This document shows, piece after piece, positions 18,906-27,637 of a stretch of DNA of 55,247 bases (its first letter is position 1; every line of letters starts with the position of its first letter). The notes below the pieces were generated by a model, which saw nothing but the letters and a program-made list of their open reading frames with translations, did no database searches and was not told the origin of the DNA. The position numbers were made by a program, and so were the translations under genes. The stretch covers positions 1 to 55,247 of the forward strand of contig JAGOVF010000004.1 in the NCBI GenBank assembly GCA_018060885.1, given 5' to 3'. The stretch is from Oligoflexales bacterium (GTDB lineage Bacteria; Bdellovibrionota_B; Oligoflexia; Oligoflexales; JAGOVF01).

Positions 18906-20285
18906 ATGACTGATATCAAAAAAATTCATGCGCAGCAGAAGCAATTCTTTAAATCCGGAGCGACTTTAAGCACGACCTGGCGACGTGAAAAGTTGTTAGA
19001 ACTATTGGCCGGGATGCAGGCAATGGAAGATGAGCTCTTTGCCGCATTAAAAGCAGATTTGAAAAAACCAGACTTTGAAGCATTTGAGTCAGAGATTGGC
19101 TTTATTTATAGTGAAATTCGATTAAACATATCGAAGCTTAAAAAATGGTCGGCTCCACGTAGAAAACAAACTCCTTTGGGCTTAATTTTTTCCAGCTCTA
19201 AAGTAGTCGCGGCTCCTTTAGGCTCTGTTTTAATAATAAGTCCATGGAACTATCCATTGATGACAGCGCTCGCACCTATGGTTGGTGCGATTGCCGCAGG
19301 AAATTGCGTATTAATTAAACCATCTGAATTTAGTTCGGCCAGTTCTGCAATTTTAAAAAAACTAGTTAACAAAATATTTCCTGTCGAATTTGTTGATGTC
19401 AATGAGGGAGGAGTTGAGGTCAGTCAAGCTCTCTTAGAGCTCTCTTGGGATCACATTTTTTTCACCGGAAGTACGTCGGTCGGGCGTATCGTTGCAATGG
19501 CGGCAGCAAAGAACTTAACTCCAGTTACTTTGGAATTAGGGGGCAAGAGCCCTTGTATAGTTAACCACGATGCTGATTTGGATGTAGCAGCTCAGCGCAT
19601 AATTTGGGGTAAGTTTCTGAACTGTGGACAAACGTGTGTAGCTCCGGACTATCTCCTTGTGCACAGAAAAATTTCCAAAGAGTTTATTGAAAAATGTCGC
19701 AAAGCTCTACAACAACAATATGGCGATAGCACCTTAGAAAGTCCAGATTATGCGCGAATTATAAATCGCAAGCATTATGATCGCCTACTTTCATATTTAG
19801 CAGGAACGAAAGTTTTGATTGGTGGTCAATTTCAGGCAGAAGAATTGTTTATAGCGCCGACTCTATTGTCCGGTGTCGATATGAATCATCCGATTATGCA
19901 AGAAGAAATATTTGGCCCTTTATTGCCGATTTTAGAGTTTGAGAACTATGAAGATATTCAAAAAATAATTGAAATAAATTCACATCCTCTCGCTTTGTAC
20001 CTATTTACAAAAGACTCGAACTTGGAAAAGAAGATCACTGAAGAGATTCAATTCGGTGGTGGATGCATCAATAATACTTTACTTCACTTGGGAAACAGTT
20101 CTTTGCCTTTTGGTGGGGTTGGAAACAGTGGATATGGTGCCTACCATGGCGAGAGAGGATTTTTGCAATTTTCCCATCAAAAATCGATTTTGCGCTCAGC
20201 CACATGGTTCAGGCCGCCTATTTTATTTCCTCCCTATCGCGAGAAGCTGCGCTTATTGCGGGGACTCATGCGCTGGGCATTTTAA
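18906..20285 (+). CDS. Class 3-type aldehyde dehydrogenase
   Basis: NAD(P)+-dependent oxidation of aldehydes, probably long-chain or aromatic. 459 residues, the short length of the ALDH3 group. Motifs are PWNYP (113-117), the cofactor-binding FTGS (186-189), the general base Glu210 in ELGGKSP and the catalytic Cys244 in NCGQTC. C-terminal LPFGGVGNSGYGAYHGE is also typical. It lies 59 bp upstream of a WS/DGAT gene in the same direction, which fits fatty-aldehyde handling in wax or lipid metabolism; that link is an inference. Confidence 0.93.
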   Translation: MTDIKKIHAQQKQFFKSGATLSTTWRREKLLELLAGMQAMEDELFAALKADLKKPDFEAFESEIGFIYSEIRLNISKLKKWSAPRRKQTPLGLIFSSSKVVAAPLGSVLIISPWNYPLMTALAPMVGAIAAGNCVLIKPSEFSSASSAILKKLVNKIFPVEFVDVNEGGVEVSQALLELSWDHIFFTGSTSVGRIVAMAAAKNLTPVTLELGGKSPCIVNHDADLDVAAQRIIWGKFLNCGQTCVAPDYLLVHRKISKEFIEKCRKALQQQYGDSTLESPDYARIINRKHYDRLLSYLAGTKVLIGGQFQAEELFIAPTLLSGVDMNHPIMQEEIFGPLLPILEFENYEDIQKIIEINSHPLALYLFTKDSNLEKKITEEIQFGGGCINNTLLHLGNSSLPFGGVGNSGYGAYHGERGFLQFSHQKSILRSATWFRPPILFPPYREKLRLLRGLMRWAF

Positions 20286-20344
20286 TATATATTTCAAACA
20301 GTTCACAAAAATTAAAATATCATGAGTTCGGGAGCTGTTTGTAA

Positions 20345-21667
20345 ATGAGAAAATCAACGCATAATTTATCGCGAGTCGATATCGCCTGGCTTAAGTTAGA
20401 TAGACCACAAAATTTAATGGTCATTAGCGCTGTTATGATCTTTGAAAAGCGCCTATCGCTAGGTATTTTGCAAAAATTAATGCAGGAACGGCTAATTAAA
20501 AAGTATCCGGTTTTTAGTAAAAAACCAGTTAATTTAAGCGGCGTATTTAGTGGACACGAATGGCGTCATTACGATGAGTTTGCTATTGAAGACCATATTA
20601 TTTCTGCACCATCTTTGTTAAGACAAGATGAAGCAGCTTTGCAAGAACTCATTAGCTTGGAATTGAGTAAAGCCTTGCCAAGTAACCGCGCACTTTGGCG
20701 ATTTATGTTGGTCGAAGAATATGGTTTAGGTTCCGCCATGATAATTCGAGTACATCATTCCATAGCAGATGGTTTTTCTCTGATTAAGGTGCTTTTCGAT
20801 CTCATCGATGAAAGCAGCGAGTCGCCAGAGTTATCACTTACATTTAGTGATCCAAAGCGAAGCAAATTTTTCGAATTAGAAATAAAACCAAGTTTTTCTT
20901 TAAAACTTGCCCACAGTTTTTTCAATCTTTTTCGTGTTATGTGGCAAGGAGTCTCATCGATTAAACAACTTGTTTTTAGCCGTTCAGACCAAAAGTCGCT
21001 GCTCACCAATAAAATTGGAGTGATTAAAAAAGTCACATGGACGCAGCCTATGGATTTAGACGAAATTAAGAATATAGCTAAAAATGCCGGAGCGACAGTC
21101 AACGATATAATGGTGACGATTGTTTCAGGGGCTTTGCATCGCTATATGCATAGGCGTGATGCTTTGATTAAACAAGTTCGCACAGCGATACCTGTAAATC
21201 TGCGCAAAAAAATAAAAGGTCAGACTCTCGGAAATAAATTTGGCCTCGTTTTTTTAACTTTACCGATCGGCGAGAAGTCTGCGGCGCAGCGTTTAGAAAT
21301 CATACGTCATTCTATGAAAAAACTAAAAAATTCGACAGATGCGTTAATGTCAAAGTCTCTACTTTCACTTATTGGTTACTTACCAGTTTTACTCGAACAT
21401 CGTTTAATAAATATGTTTGCACGAAAAGTATCTAGTATCATGAGCAACGTGCCTGGCCCACAACACGCAATTTTTATTGGTGGAGTCAAAGTCACTAAAT
21501 TTATGTTTTGGCCGCCCAAAACGGGAGATGTGGGACTTGGTTTTAGTATCTTTAGTTACAACAAGCAGATTTCTATAGGTATTAGTGCTGATGTGCAAAT
21601 AATCAAAGATCCAGTAGAATTGATTGAAGATATGAGGGAAGAGTTCTTGGCTTTAAAAAAAGTTTAA
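20345..21667 (+). CDS. WS/DGAT-family O-acyltransferase (wax ester synthase/diacylglycerol acyltransferase)
   Basis: Transfers acyl groups from acyl-CoA to long-chain alcohols or diacylglycerol. 440 residues. The N-terminal condensation-like domain carries the active-site motif HHSIADG (137-143), matching HHxxxDG. The N-terminus LSRVDIAWLKLDRPQNLMVI is characteristic, and the C-terminal DUF1298-type half contains SNVPGPQ and GDVGLGFSIFSYN. GGGAG-like GGGAG precedes the ATG by about 10 nt (CGGGAGCTGTTTGTAA). Its TAA stop overlaps the stop of the convergent receiver-TPR gene by 3-4 bp. Substrate preference cannot be read from sequence. Confidence 0.92.
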   Translation: MRKSTHNLSRVDIAWLKLDRPQNLMVISAVMIFEKRLSLGILQKLMQERLIKKYPVFSKKPVNLSGVFSGHEWRHYDEFAIEDHIISAPSLLRQDEAALQELISLELSKALPSNRALWRFMLVEEYGLGSAMIIRVHHSIADGFSLIKVLFDLIDESSESPELSLTFSDPKRSKFFELEIKPSFSLKLAHSFFNLFRVMWQGVSSIKQLVFSRSDQKSLLTNKIGVIKKVTWTQPMDLDEIKNIAKNAGATVNDIMVTIVSGALHRYMHRRDALIKQVRTAIPVNLRKKIKGQTLGNKFGLVFLTLPIGEKSAAQRLEIIRHSMKKLKNSTDALMSKSLLSLIGYLPVLLEHRLINMFARKVSSIMSNVPGPQHAIFIGGVKVTKFMFWPPKTGDVGLGFSIFSYNKQISIGISADVQIIKDPVELIEDMREEFLALKKV

Positions 21668-22863
21668 GATACTTTTTTTCCGCTTTTCATATAGCTTCGA
21701 ACAAGCTCTAATTTCTCGGTAGCTTTTTCAAAAGACTTGTTGATCTCAAGACATTTGATCAGCAGTTTTTCTGATTCTAATAAATGTTCTGGTGTTTTTA
21801 AATTTATATTTGCGAGTGCCATATTATACATTGTTTTATAAATTTCTTTCGAGCCACTGGCATATCGAATAGCTTTTCGATATTCTTCAATTGCTTGCGG
21901 CAGCTGATTGTTTTTTGAAAAGACAACGCCTTTGTTGTTATAGTGGCGTATGAGTTCCAATGGAGTACTGATAGAACGGCAAAAATCTTGAGCCTCACGA
22001 GCGTAGCCCGCATTATCGATTGTTTCGACATAGTCAAATTTTTTGCCTGTATCTTCAGGGTAAAAGCCGATCAATTTTTTATATTGATGTATACTTTCGT
22101 CGGGCTTTTTTGTCCTTAAATAGAATTCTGCGAGGTGTTCAACCCGTTGAATATTATTCGGTGCCAATTTGTCCGCTTCTTCAAGCATAGATTTAGCAAG
22201 ATCAATTTGCCCATTGTTCAAATAGATACGTCCGAGTGCATTGCGCAAGGCTAAATCATTCGGATTAGCTTGAACTAGCTTTTCAAGATGGGAGATCGCT
22301 TGTGCGGATTTTCCAGTTGCTTCTAATAATTTTATATACATTTTATGTCCACGCAAACCTAGAGGCAGGACTTTTTCCTCGGCAATTTTCAAAGCCTTTT
22401 CGATGTTATTTTGTTTTATAAGCGGTTGTATTACCTTTGTATTAAGGTCGAGGAGCTGAAGTCGTTGATTGTTACTGCGCACTGTATTAACCAAGTGCGG
22501 CATTATTTGAACCCAATTAAATGGTTTTGAAATAATTCCTATATCACCCACTTCGCTGATAAGATTTTTGTCATGTTCGCTAAGCTTTCTACCCGCACTT
22601 ATGACATGCGCTGTTCTTCGCTTATTTTCATGATCATGGTTTAAAAAACGTTGAGCTATAATGAGACCAGACAACTCTGAAAAATCGAGTTCTATAATTG
22701 TCAAATCAAAGGGATGTTGATTGAACATATAGATCGCTGTTGCCCAGTCTTTTGCTACTTTGGGCTGAATGTTATTTTTTGCAAAATAGTTTTCAAACGC
22801 TTTTAGATCGCTAGGATCATCGTCAATCACTAAGATGCGTTGTGGTAAATCTGGATCTGCCAT
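21664..22863 (-). CDS. Receiver-domain protein with TPR repeats; phosphoacceptor Asp replaced by Glu
   Basis: 399 residues. The N-terminal CheY-like receiver (about 9-130) has the acidic cluster VIDDDPSD (Asp14-16), a conserved Ser in HVISAG and the Lys of SKPFNW. At the phosphorylation site, DLTIIELDFSELSG aligns without gaps to the family DLxxLDxxMPxMDG, so Glu58 stands where the phosphorylated Asp should be. Glu there often mimics the active state. The rest (about 165-390) is TPR-like helices (LRNALGRIYLNNGQIDLAKSML, GVVFSKNNQLPQAIEEYRKAI). There is no DNA-binding domain, so output is probably by protein-protein contact. No cognate kinase is nearby. Confidence 0.88.
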   Translation of the reverse strand: MADPDLPQRILVIDDDPSDLKAFENYFAKNNIQPKVAKDWATAIYMFNQHPFDLTIIELDFSELSGLIIAQRFLNHDHENKRRTAHVISAGRKLSEHDKNLISEVGDIGIISKPFNWVQIMPHLVNTVRSNNQRLQLLDLNTKVIQPLIKQNNIEKALKIAEEKVLPLGLRGHKMYIKLLEATGKSAQAISHLEKLVQANPNDLALRNALGRIYLNNGQIDLAKSMLEEADKLAPNNIQRVEHLAEFYLRTKKPDESIHQYKKLIGFYPEDTGKKFDYVETIDNAGYAREAQDFCRSISTPLELIRHYNNKGVVFSKNNQLPQAIEEYRKAIRYASGSKEIYKTMYNMALANINLKTPEHLLESEKLLIKCLEINKSFEKATEKLELVRSYMKSGKKVS

Positions 22864-23191
22864 AGGCAGTTTTATCCCTCTAAATTTATAAATATAAACA
22901 ATTTGGACCTAAATTAGCTTTCTCGTCAGTTCATCGTCGTATTTTCAGCTAAATTGAGGACTTATATTGAGGACTTAGTTCTGCGCAAGAGAATTGGTAA
23001 TAAATACAGTAGGATATAATTTGTTTCAAGCATTGTTGCTAAAATTAAATTCATAAAAATAAGCTTCATGCTTCCTTTGAGATAGTCATGTATTTGTGTG
23101 GCATCACACAGGCAGATATCGGTGTATTCCACAAACTTTATCGAATTATTTATACGACAACGCCATAGTTTCAGAATAATTTCACATTCGA
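22864..23191. other. Gene-free stretch
   Basis: About 330 bp between two minus-strand genes. I see no supported gene. A 12-nt direct repeat (ATTGAGGACTTA at 22953-22964 and 22966-22977) is the only pattern noted. The ORFs present have no ribosome binding site. Confidence 0.5.
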
Positions 23192-23767
23192 TTAAAAAAT
23201 TATTTGAAATCCCAAGCGCTGATACCAGCTTAAGGGCCAATCATTTATATCAGCTTTTAAACAAAGGGCGTCGATTTTCTCTTCACGAGCAATCTTGACT
23301 ATTGAGGCTAAAAGTTGCCTACCATAGCCATGTTTTTGGTGCTGGGGCGCTATATCAACATCTTGCAATCTTCCAATAGTACTTTTTTCGTGGGTAAATT
23401 TAATCAGACCTATTTCACCGATTACTGGACCAAAAGCATCTGAACGTGCTAAATACCAGCGTCCTGATAGAGCATCTTGAATACGTTTGATGTCATCAAG
23501 CATCTGCGAAATGGTCTTTGGATTCGTGACACCAAAATTCTTTTCTATATCATATCTCAATTTATACATGAGTTGCCACTGCACTTGTGTTTTAACTTCT
23601 TCCAAAATGAGAGGAACTTCATTTTCAAAGATGGCGGGTTTAGTCAAATCAAGCCAAAGACCAAGAGCATTTTCGTGTGTGAGAGATGTTGCTATTAACT
23701 TAATGCGGTGAATTTCTTGTTCTGAATATAAATACAACTTTGATGTTAAATCTTTTAAATTATTCAT
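23192..23767 (-). CDS. GNAT-family N-acetyltransferase
   Basis: 191 residues. The C-terminal half is a GNAT fold: IGEIGLIKFTH, DVDIAPQHQKHGYGRQLLASIV (motif A, the acetyl-CoA pyrophosphate loop is QHQKHGYGRQ) and DWPLSWYQRLGFQ (motif B). The N-terminal ~90 residues are helical and not part of the usual minimal fold. ATG 23767 is used; an in-frame TTG three codons earlier has no better ribosome binding site. The substrate is unknown and the neighbours give no clue. Confidence 0.85.
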   Translation of the reverse strand: MNNLKDLTSKLYLYSEQEIHRIKLIATSLTHENALGLWLDLTKPAIFENEVPLILEEVKTQVQWQLMYKLRYDIEKNFGVTNPKTISQMLDDIKRIQDALSGRWYLARSDAFGPVIGEIGLIKFTHEKSTIGRLQDVDIAPQHQKHGYGRQLLASIVKIAREEKIDALCLKADINDWPLSWYQRLGFQIIF

Positions 23768-23907
23768 TGTTACCAACTAACAAAAGTCTAACAATTATCC
23801 AAATTATCCAATTCATTTTTCTTTTACTTTTGATCTATGAATTGATATTTCAACTCGAATGTAAGTGAATACAGTTGGAGGCGTTTAAAGCTGCCATTTT
23901 TGATTGA

Positions 23908-25029
23908 TTATACGTTAAACCGAAACTCCATAACATCACCATCTACGACGACGTATTCTCGCCCTTCGGTTCTTAACAAACCGAGCTCTTTTAATTTCGC
24001 TTTGTTTCCGGCTTTTTGGAGATCGCTGATTGTATAAACTTCAGCGCAAATAAATCCACGTTCAAAATCGCTATGAATTTTTCCAGCAGCGGTGCGCGCA
24101 CTATCATTGCAACGAATAGTCCAAGCGCGAACTTCTTTTTCGCCCGCTGTGAAGTACGTTTGTAATCCAAGAAGAGCATAACCAGAACGGATCAGGCGAT
24201 TTAGGCCGGGTTCTTTCATATTCATGGCCTCTAGCATTTCCACTTGCTCTTCTTCAGTCAGTACGGATAATTCTTCTTCGAGTTTCCCGCAAATGCAAAC
24301 AACAGCAGCTCCTTCTTTAAGAGCGTGTTCTTTGACTAATTTTGTATACTGATTATCCTGGTCTCCGGCAGCGAGACTCTCATCGACATTGCAAACATAA
24401 AGAACTTTTTTTGAAGTTAATAAGTGGAGGTCGCGGTAAGTGTTGCTGACCTCTTCGATGCCTTGAGTGTGACTTTCCAAATCAAAACTTCGCGCCGGTT
24501 TCAAGCCCTGCAAATGGCTGTTGAGTTTTACCAGCATATCAACGACAGCTTGCTTTTCTTTACTAACCCCGCCTTTAAGGGTTTTTTGTATGCGCGTTTG
24601 AGCTTTTTCGACAGTTTCAGTGTCCGAATAAATGAGTTCGGTGTCGATAATTTCAATATCGCGAATAGGATTCACCGATCCTTCAACGTGGATAATATCT
24701 TCAGAAGCAAAGCAGCGCACAACGTGTACGATAGCATCGGTATTTCTTATGTTGGAAAGAAATTGATTGCCAAGGCCTTCGCCTTTGGAGGCACCTTTAA
24801 CAAGTCCAGCAATATCGACAAATTCCATCACTGCAGGTACTGTCCGCTGCGGCTTTACATATTTTATCAGTTCTTTTAGACGTGGGTCTGGAACGTTGAC
24901 CATACCAACGTTGGGATCTATCGTACAAAAAGGGTAATTTTCCGAAGCTGCTCCAGCGGCAGTGAGAGCATTAAATATCGTTGATTTTCCGACATTAGGT
25001 AGACCAACGATACCGCATTTGAATCCCAT
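23908..25029 (-). CDS. ychF: Redox-regulated ATPase/GTPase YchF
   Basis: Universally conserved Obg-family P-loop NTPase that binds ATP and associates with ribosomes. 373 residues. Walker A is GLPNVGKST (9-17). The switch/G3 is [20 protein letters not shown], which carries the Leu in place of the catalytic Gln typical of this group. The specificity loop is in VLYVCNVDE (NVDE instead of NKxD, matching its ATP preference), and a C-terminal TGS domain spans the last ~90 residues ([29 protein letters not shown]). AAGGGA precedes the ATG. It starts 4 bp after yajQ on the same strand. Confidence 0.97.
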   Translation of the reverse strand: MGFKCGIVGLPNVGKSTIFNALTAAGAASENYPFCTIDPNVGMVNVPDPRLKELIKYVKPQRTVPAVMEFVDIAGLVKGASKGEGLGNQFLSNIRNTDAIVHVVRCFASEDIIHVEGSVNPIRDIEIIDTELIYSDTETVEKAQTRIQKTLKGGVSKEKQAVVDMLVKLNSHLQGLKPARSFDLESHTQGIEEVSNTYRDLHLLTSKKVLYVCNVDESLAAGDQDNQYTKLVKEHALKEGAAVVCICGKLEEELSVLTEEEQVEMLEAMNMKEPGLNRLIRSGYALLGLQTYFTAGEKEVRAWTIRCNDSARTAAGKIHSDFERGFICAEVYTISDLQKAGNKAKLKELGLLRTEGREYVVVDGDVMEFRFNV

Positions 25030-25033
25030 ACTA

Positions 25034-25528
25034 TTAATCCCTTTTCATATTTACAAATTGCAATGGAAACGAAAGATTTTGGCCTTTTAAATGCGCAATA
25101 ATTGTCTGTAAATCATCGATGCTCTTTCCAGAAACTCGAACTTGCTCGTCTTGGACTTGTGAGTTTACTTTGAGAGCCATCTCTTTAATAATTTTTGTTA
25201 TCTGCTTTGCCTCATCTTTGTTTAAGCCAGCTTTGACCTTTGCAACTTGACGCAACTTATTGCCGCTCATACTTTCTTCTTTTCCAAAATCAAGACCGCG
25301 CGGATCCATGCCTCTTTTTGCCATTTTGCTACTAAGAACCTGATGGATGGAGCGAAGCTTAAAGTCATCGTCAGCGACAATTTTGACTGTTTTTGCGACT
25401 TTATCTAGCTCGACACTAGAATCACTTCCCCGGAAATCAAAGCGCTGAGATATTTCCTTCATAGCTTGATTTACTGAGTTGTCAAGTTCTTGTAAGTCTA
25501 ATTCACTAGTTATGTCCATAGATGGCAT
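25034..25528 (-). CDS. yajQ: YajQ-family nucleotide-binding protein
   Basis: 164 residues from ATG 25528, which gives the family's N-terminus MPSMDITSELDLQELDNSVN and has AGGAG about 10 nt upstream; the longer reading frame to 25591 adds an unrelated 21-residue tail. RFDFRGS, ADDDFKLRSIHQVLSSKMAKRG and QVQDEQVRVSGKSIDDLQ are signature segments. YajQ proteins have two ferredoxin-like domains; some bind c-di-GMP and act as regulators (Xanthomonas). The role here is unknown. It is co-transcribed with ychF. Confidence 0.95.
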   Translation of the reverse strand: MPSMDITSELDLQELDNSVNQAMKEISQRFDFRGSDSSVELDKVAKTVKIVADDDFKLRSIHQVLSSKMAKRGMDPRGLDFGKEESMSGNKLRQVAKVKAGLNKDEAKQITKIIKEMALKVNSQVQDEQVRVSGKSIDDLQTIIAHLKGQNLSFPLQFVNMKRD

Positions 25529-25654
25529 ATGTTTTTGACTCCTAAGGCAAACCAGCTCTGGAAAGTACATGAAATTGCATGATTTTGGCAACCAGTTTAG
25601 CTATAGTCTATTTTTAATTTAAACAAACTCGAAAATCCAAAGCGAAGGTTTTGA

Positions 25655-27490
25655 ATGGATCCCGTTGCTATAGCTAAAACCAAAATTGCTGAGTCTGTGT
25701 CAGCTGCGGATTTAGTCGGGCAATATATTAAGTTAGAAAGAAAAGGTAGTCACCTCTGGGGGCTTTGTCCATTTCATAGTGAAAAAACGGCAAGTTTTTC
25801 TGTTTTTAACGAACGCTATTATTGTTTCGGCTGCAAAGCTAGTGGTGACGTTATTGAATTTATCAGAAAACATCTTGGTTATGGCTTTATTGAAGCGATG
25901 GAGTTTCTCGCAAAAAAGTATAGTCTTACCTTGCCAGATTTGCGTCGCCCCCTAAATCAAGAACAACTCGACCTCGAGAAACAAAATCTCCATCTGTACA
26001 AAATTATGAGTACGGCTGCGCATTTCTATAAACATAATTTGAAATTAAAAGAAAACTTGTCTGCGCTTGAATATTTATTTGAAAGAGGTTTCCAAGCAGA
26101 TTTTATTGAACAGATGAATTTTGGTTTTGTCGGGCCATTGCGTGATTTCCTAGTGCAAAAAATGTCGCAAAATAAATATGAATTTTCTCTGCTAGAACAA
26201 CTGTCATTATGTGGCAGAAAAGATGACTATAAATACGATTTTTTCCGCAATCGCTTGATGATTCCAATTTGTGATGGCCTAGGTCGGACTATAGCTTTTG
26301 GTGGTCGCACACTTCAGGATGAGCAACCCAAATATCTTAATAGTCGAGAAAATCCCTTATTTGCTAAGTCCAAAATGCTATACGGTTTTAACTATAGCAA
26401 AGATGCAATTCGCAGCCAAAACAGCGCGATTATTGTCGAAGGTTATATGGACTGTTTGTCTCTGATGCAAAAAGGAATCACAAATAGCGTTGCTTGTTTG
26501 GGAACTGCCCTATCGATTCATCAACTGAAAATTCTGAAAGCTAGAACATCACGCGCCTATTTAGTTTTTGACGGTGATACTGCGGGTCAACGCGCGATGC
26601 TTGCAAGTTTAAAGGCGGCTTTGCAAGTCAGCCAAATTGAAATCAACGTGGTTGTACTTCCACAAAACGAAGACCCAGATAGCTTTGTCAGAAAAGAAGG
26701 GACCGAAGCATTTTTGCAGTTGCTGGCGCAATCGGTGAACCTTTTAGATTACGCAATAACCGAAGAATTAAAAGGAACTGCGGCGACTCAGGTCCCAGAC
26801 TTGATCCAAACAAAATTTATTCCTTGGCTTTTAGAAATTAACGATCCGATAAAAATTGGTTTTCTAACTGCTAGAATTTCTGACTATACAGGAGTACCTC
26901 AACAGACTTTGTTGCATACAATAAAAAATCAAGATTCAAGTTCGCTTCGCCAAACGCAACTTATGCCTTCGAAGCCTAAATCTGTCGTGCAAGTGACAGA
27001 AAAGCAGCTTTCGAAAAAGCAAATTGAATTCTTAGCCCAACTGTTTTTTTGTCAGTCGGGCCAGATTGATTTAGAACAAATTAAATTAATGAGCGAAGAG
27101 CAGCTTGATTTTGATGCAACTTCCATTCAGCTGGTCTATCGATTTTTAGAAAGCTTGGGGCAAGGAGTCTGTCCTGCAGATGCTTTTTTACGCCATGACT
27201 GGATATTATCTGAGCCGCAGCAAAACTTTCTACGAAGTCTTATCAATAATAGACAAGCTTATGTTTTAGGGCGCGAAGCTTCTGCAACAACTGGTCAAAA
27301 AGACCAGTTTGAAAAGCTGCAAAGAGCTCTTCAGGTCGATACTTTGCGCGACACCTTAAAAGATTTGAAGCGCGGCTTGCAAGATGTCGAGCAAAGAGGT
27401 GATCTTGTCACAAGCAGGCTATACCTAGGGCAAATTATTGATATCAATAAAAAAATTATGAACTTACAAAGAGAATCTAGTCAAAAGTAG
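25655..27490 (+). CDS. dnaG: DNA primase
   Basis: Makes RNA primers for replication. 611 residues. The N-terminal zinc-binding domain has Cys38, His41, Cys57 and Cys60 (CPFH...CFGC). The catalytic core has FFRNRLMIPI and the TOPRIM motifs IIVEGYMD and LVFDGDTAGQRA. The C-terminal helicase-binding region is divergent, as is normal. It is followed after 147 bp by rpoD in the same direction, the conserved dnaG-rpoD arrangement of the macromolecular synthesis operon. Confidence 0.97.
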   Translation: MDPVAIAKTKIAESVSAADLVGQYIKLERKGSHLWGLCPFHSEKTASFSVFNERYYCFGCKASGDVIEFIRKHLGYGFIEAMEFLAKKYSLTLPDLRRPLNQEQLDLEKQNLHLYKIMSTAAHFYKHNLKLKENLSALEYLFERGFQADFIEQMNFGFVGPLRDFLVQKMSQNKYEFSLLEQLSLCGRKDDYKYDFFRNRLMIPICDGLGRTIAFGGRTLQDEQPKYLNSRENPLFAKSKMLYGFNYSKDAIRSQNSAIIVEGYMDCLSLMQKGITNSVACLGTALSIHQLKILKARTSRAYLVFDGDTAGQRAMLASLKAALQVSQIEINVVVLPQNEDPDSFVRKEGTEAFLQLLAQSVNLLDYAITEELKGTAATQVPDLIQTKFIPWLLEINDPIKIGFLTARISDYTGVPQQTLLHTIKNQDSSSLRQTQLMPSKPKSVVQVTEKQLSKKQIEFLAQLFFCQSGQIDLEQIKLMSEEQLDFDATSIQLVYRFLESLGQGVCPADAFLRHDWILSEPQQNFLRSLINNRQAYVLGREASATTGQKDQFEKLQRALQVDTLRDTLKDLKRGLQDVEQRGDLVTSRLYLGQIIDINKKIMNLQRESSQK

Positions 27491-27637
27491 AATTCGATAC
27501 GGTGAGTCTCGGAGCTTAATTTCGGGGACTTGTCTGTTGCTTTTGCTTGAAAAATAAGATAGTTATCTTAAGCTTGGCGTAATAGCGTAGAGCGAAAACT
27601 TTCTTTCCACTGACGACTGACTGAGGATAAATAAAAC

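Noticed and set aside
22962..23240. 92-codon minus-strand ORF upstream of the receiver-TPR gene
   Set aside because: No ribosome binding site, overlaps the end of the GNAT gene in another frame, and has no similarity I recognise.
27559..27572. Palindrome AAGATAGTTATCTT upstream of rpoD as an operator
   Set aside because: Only 6 bp arms in an AT-rich promoter region; expected by chance, so not called.
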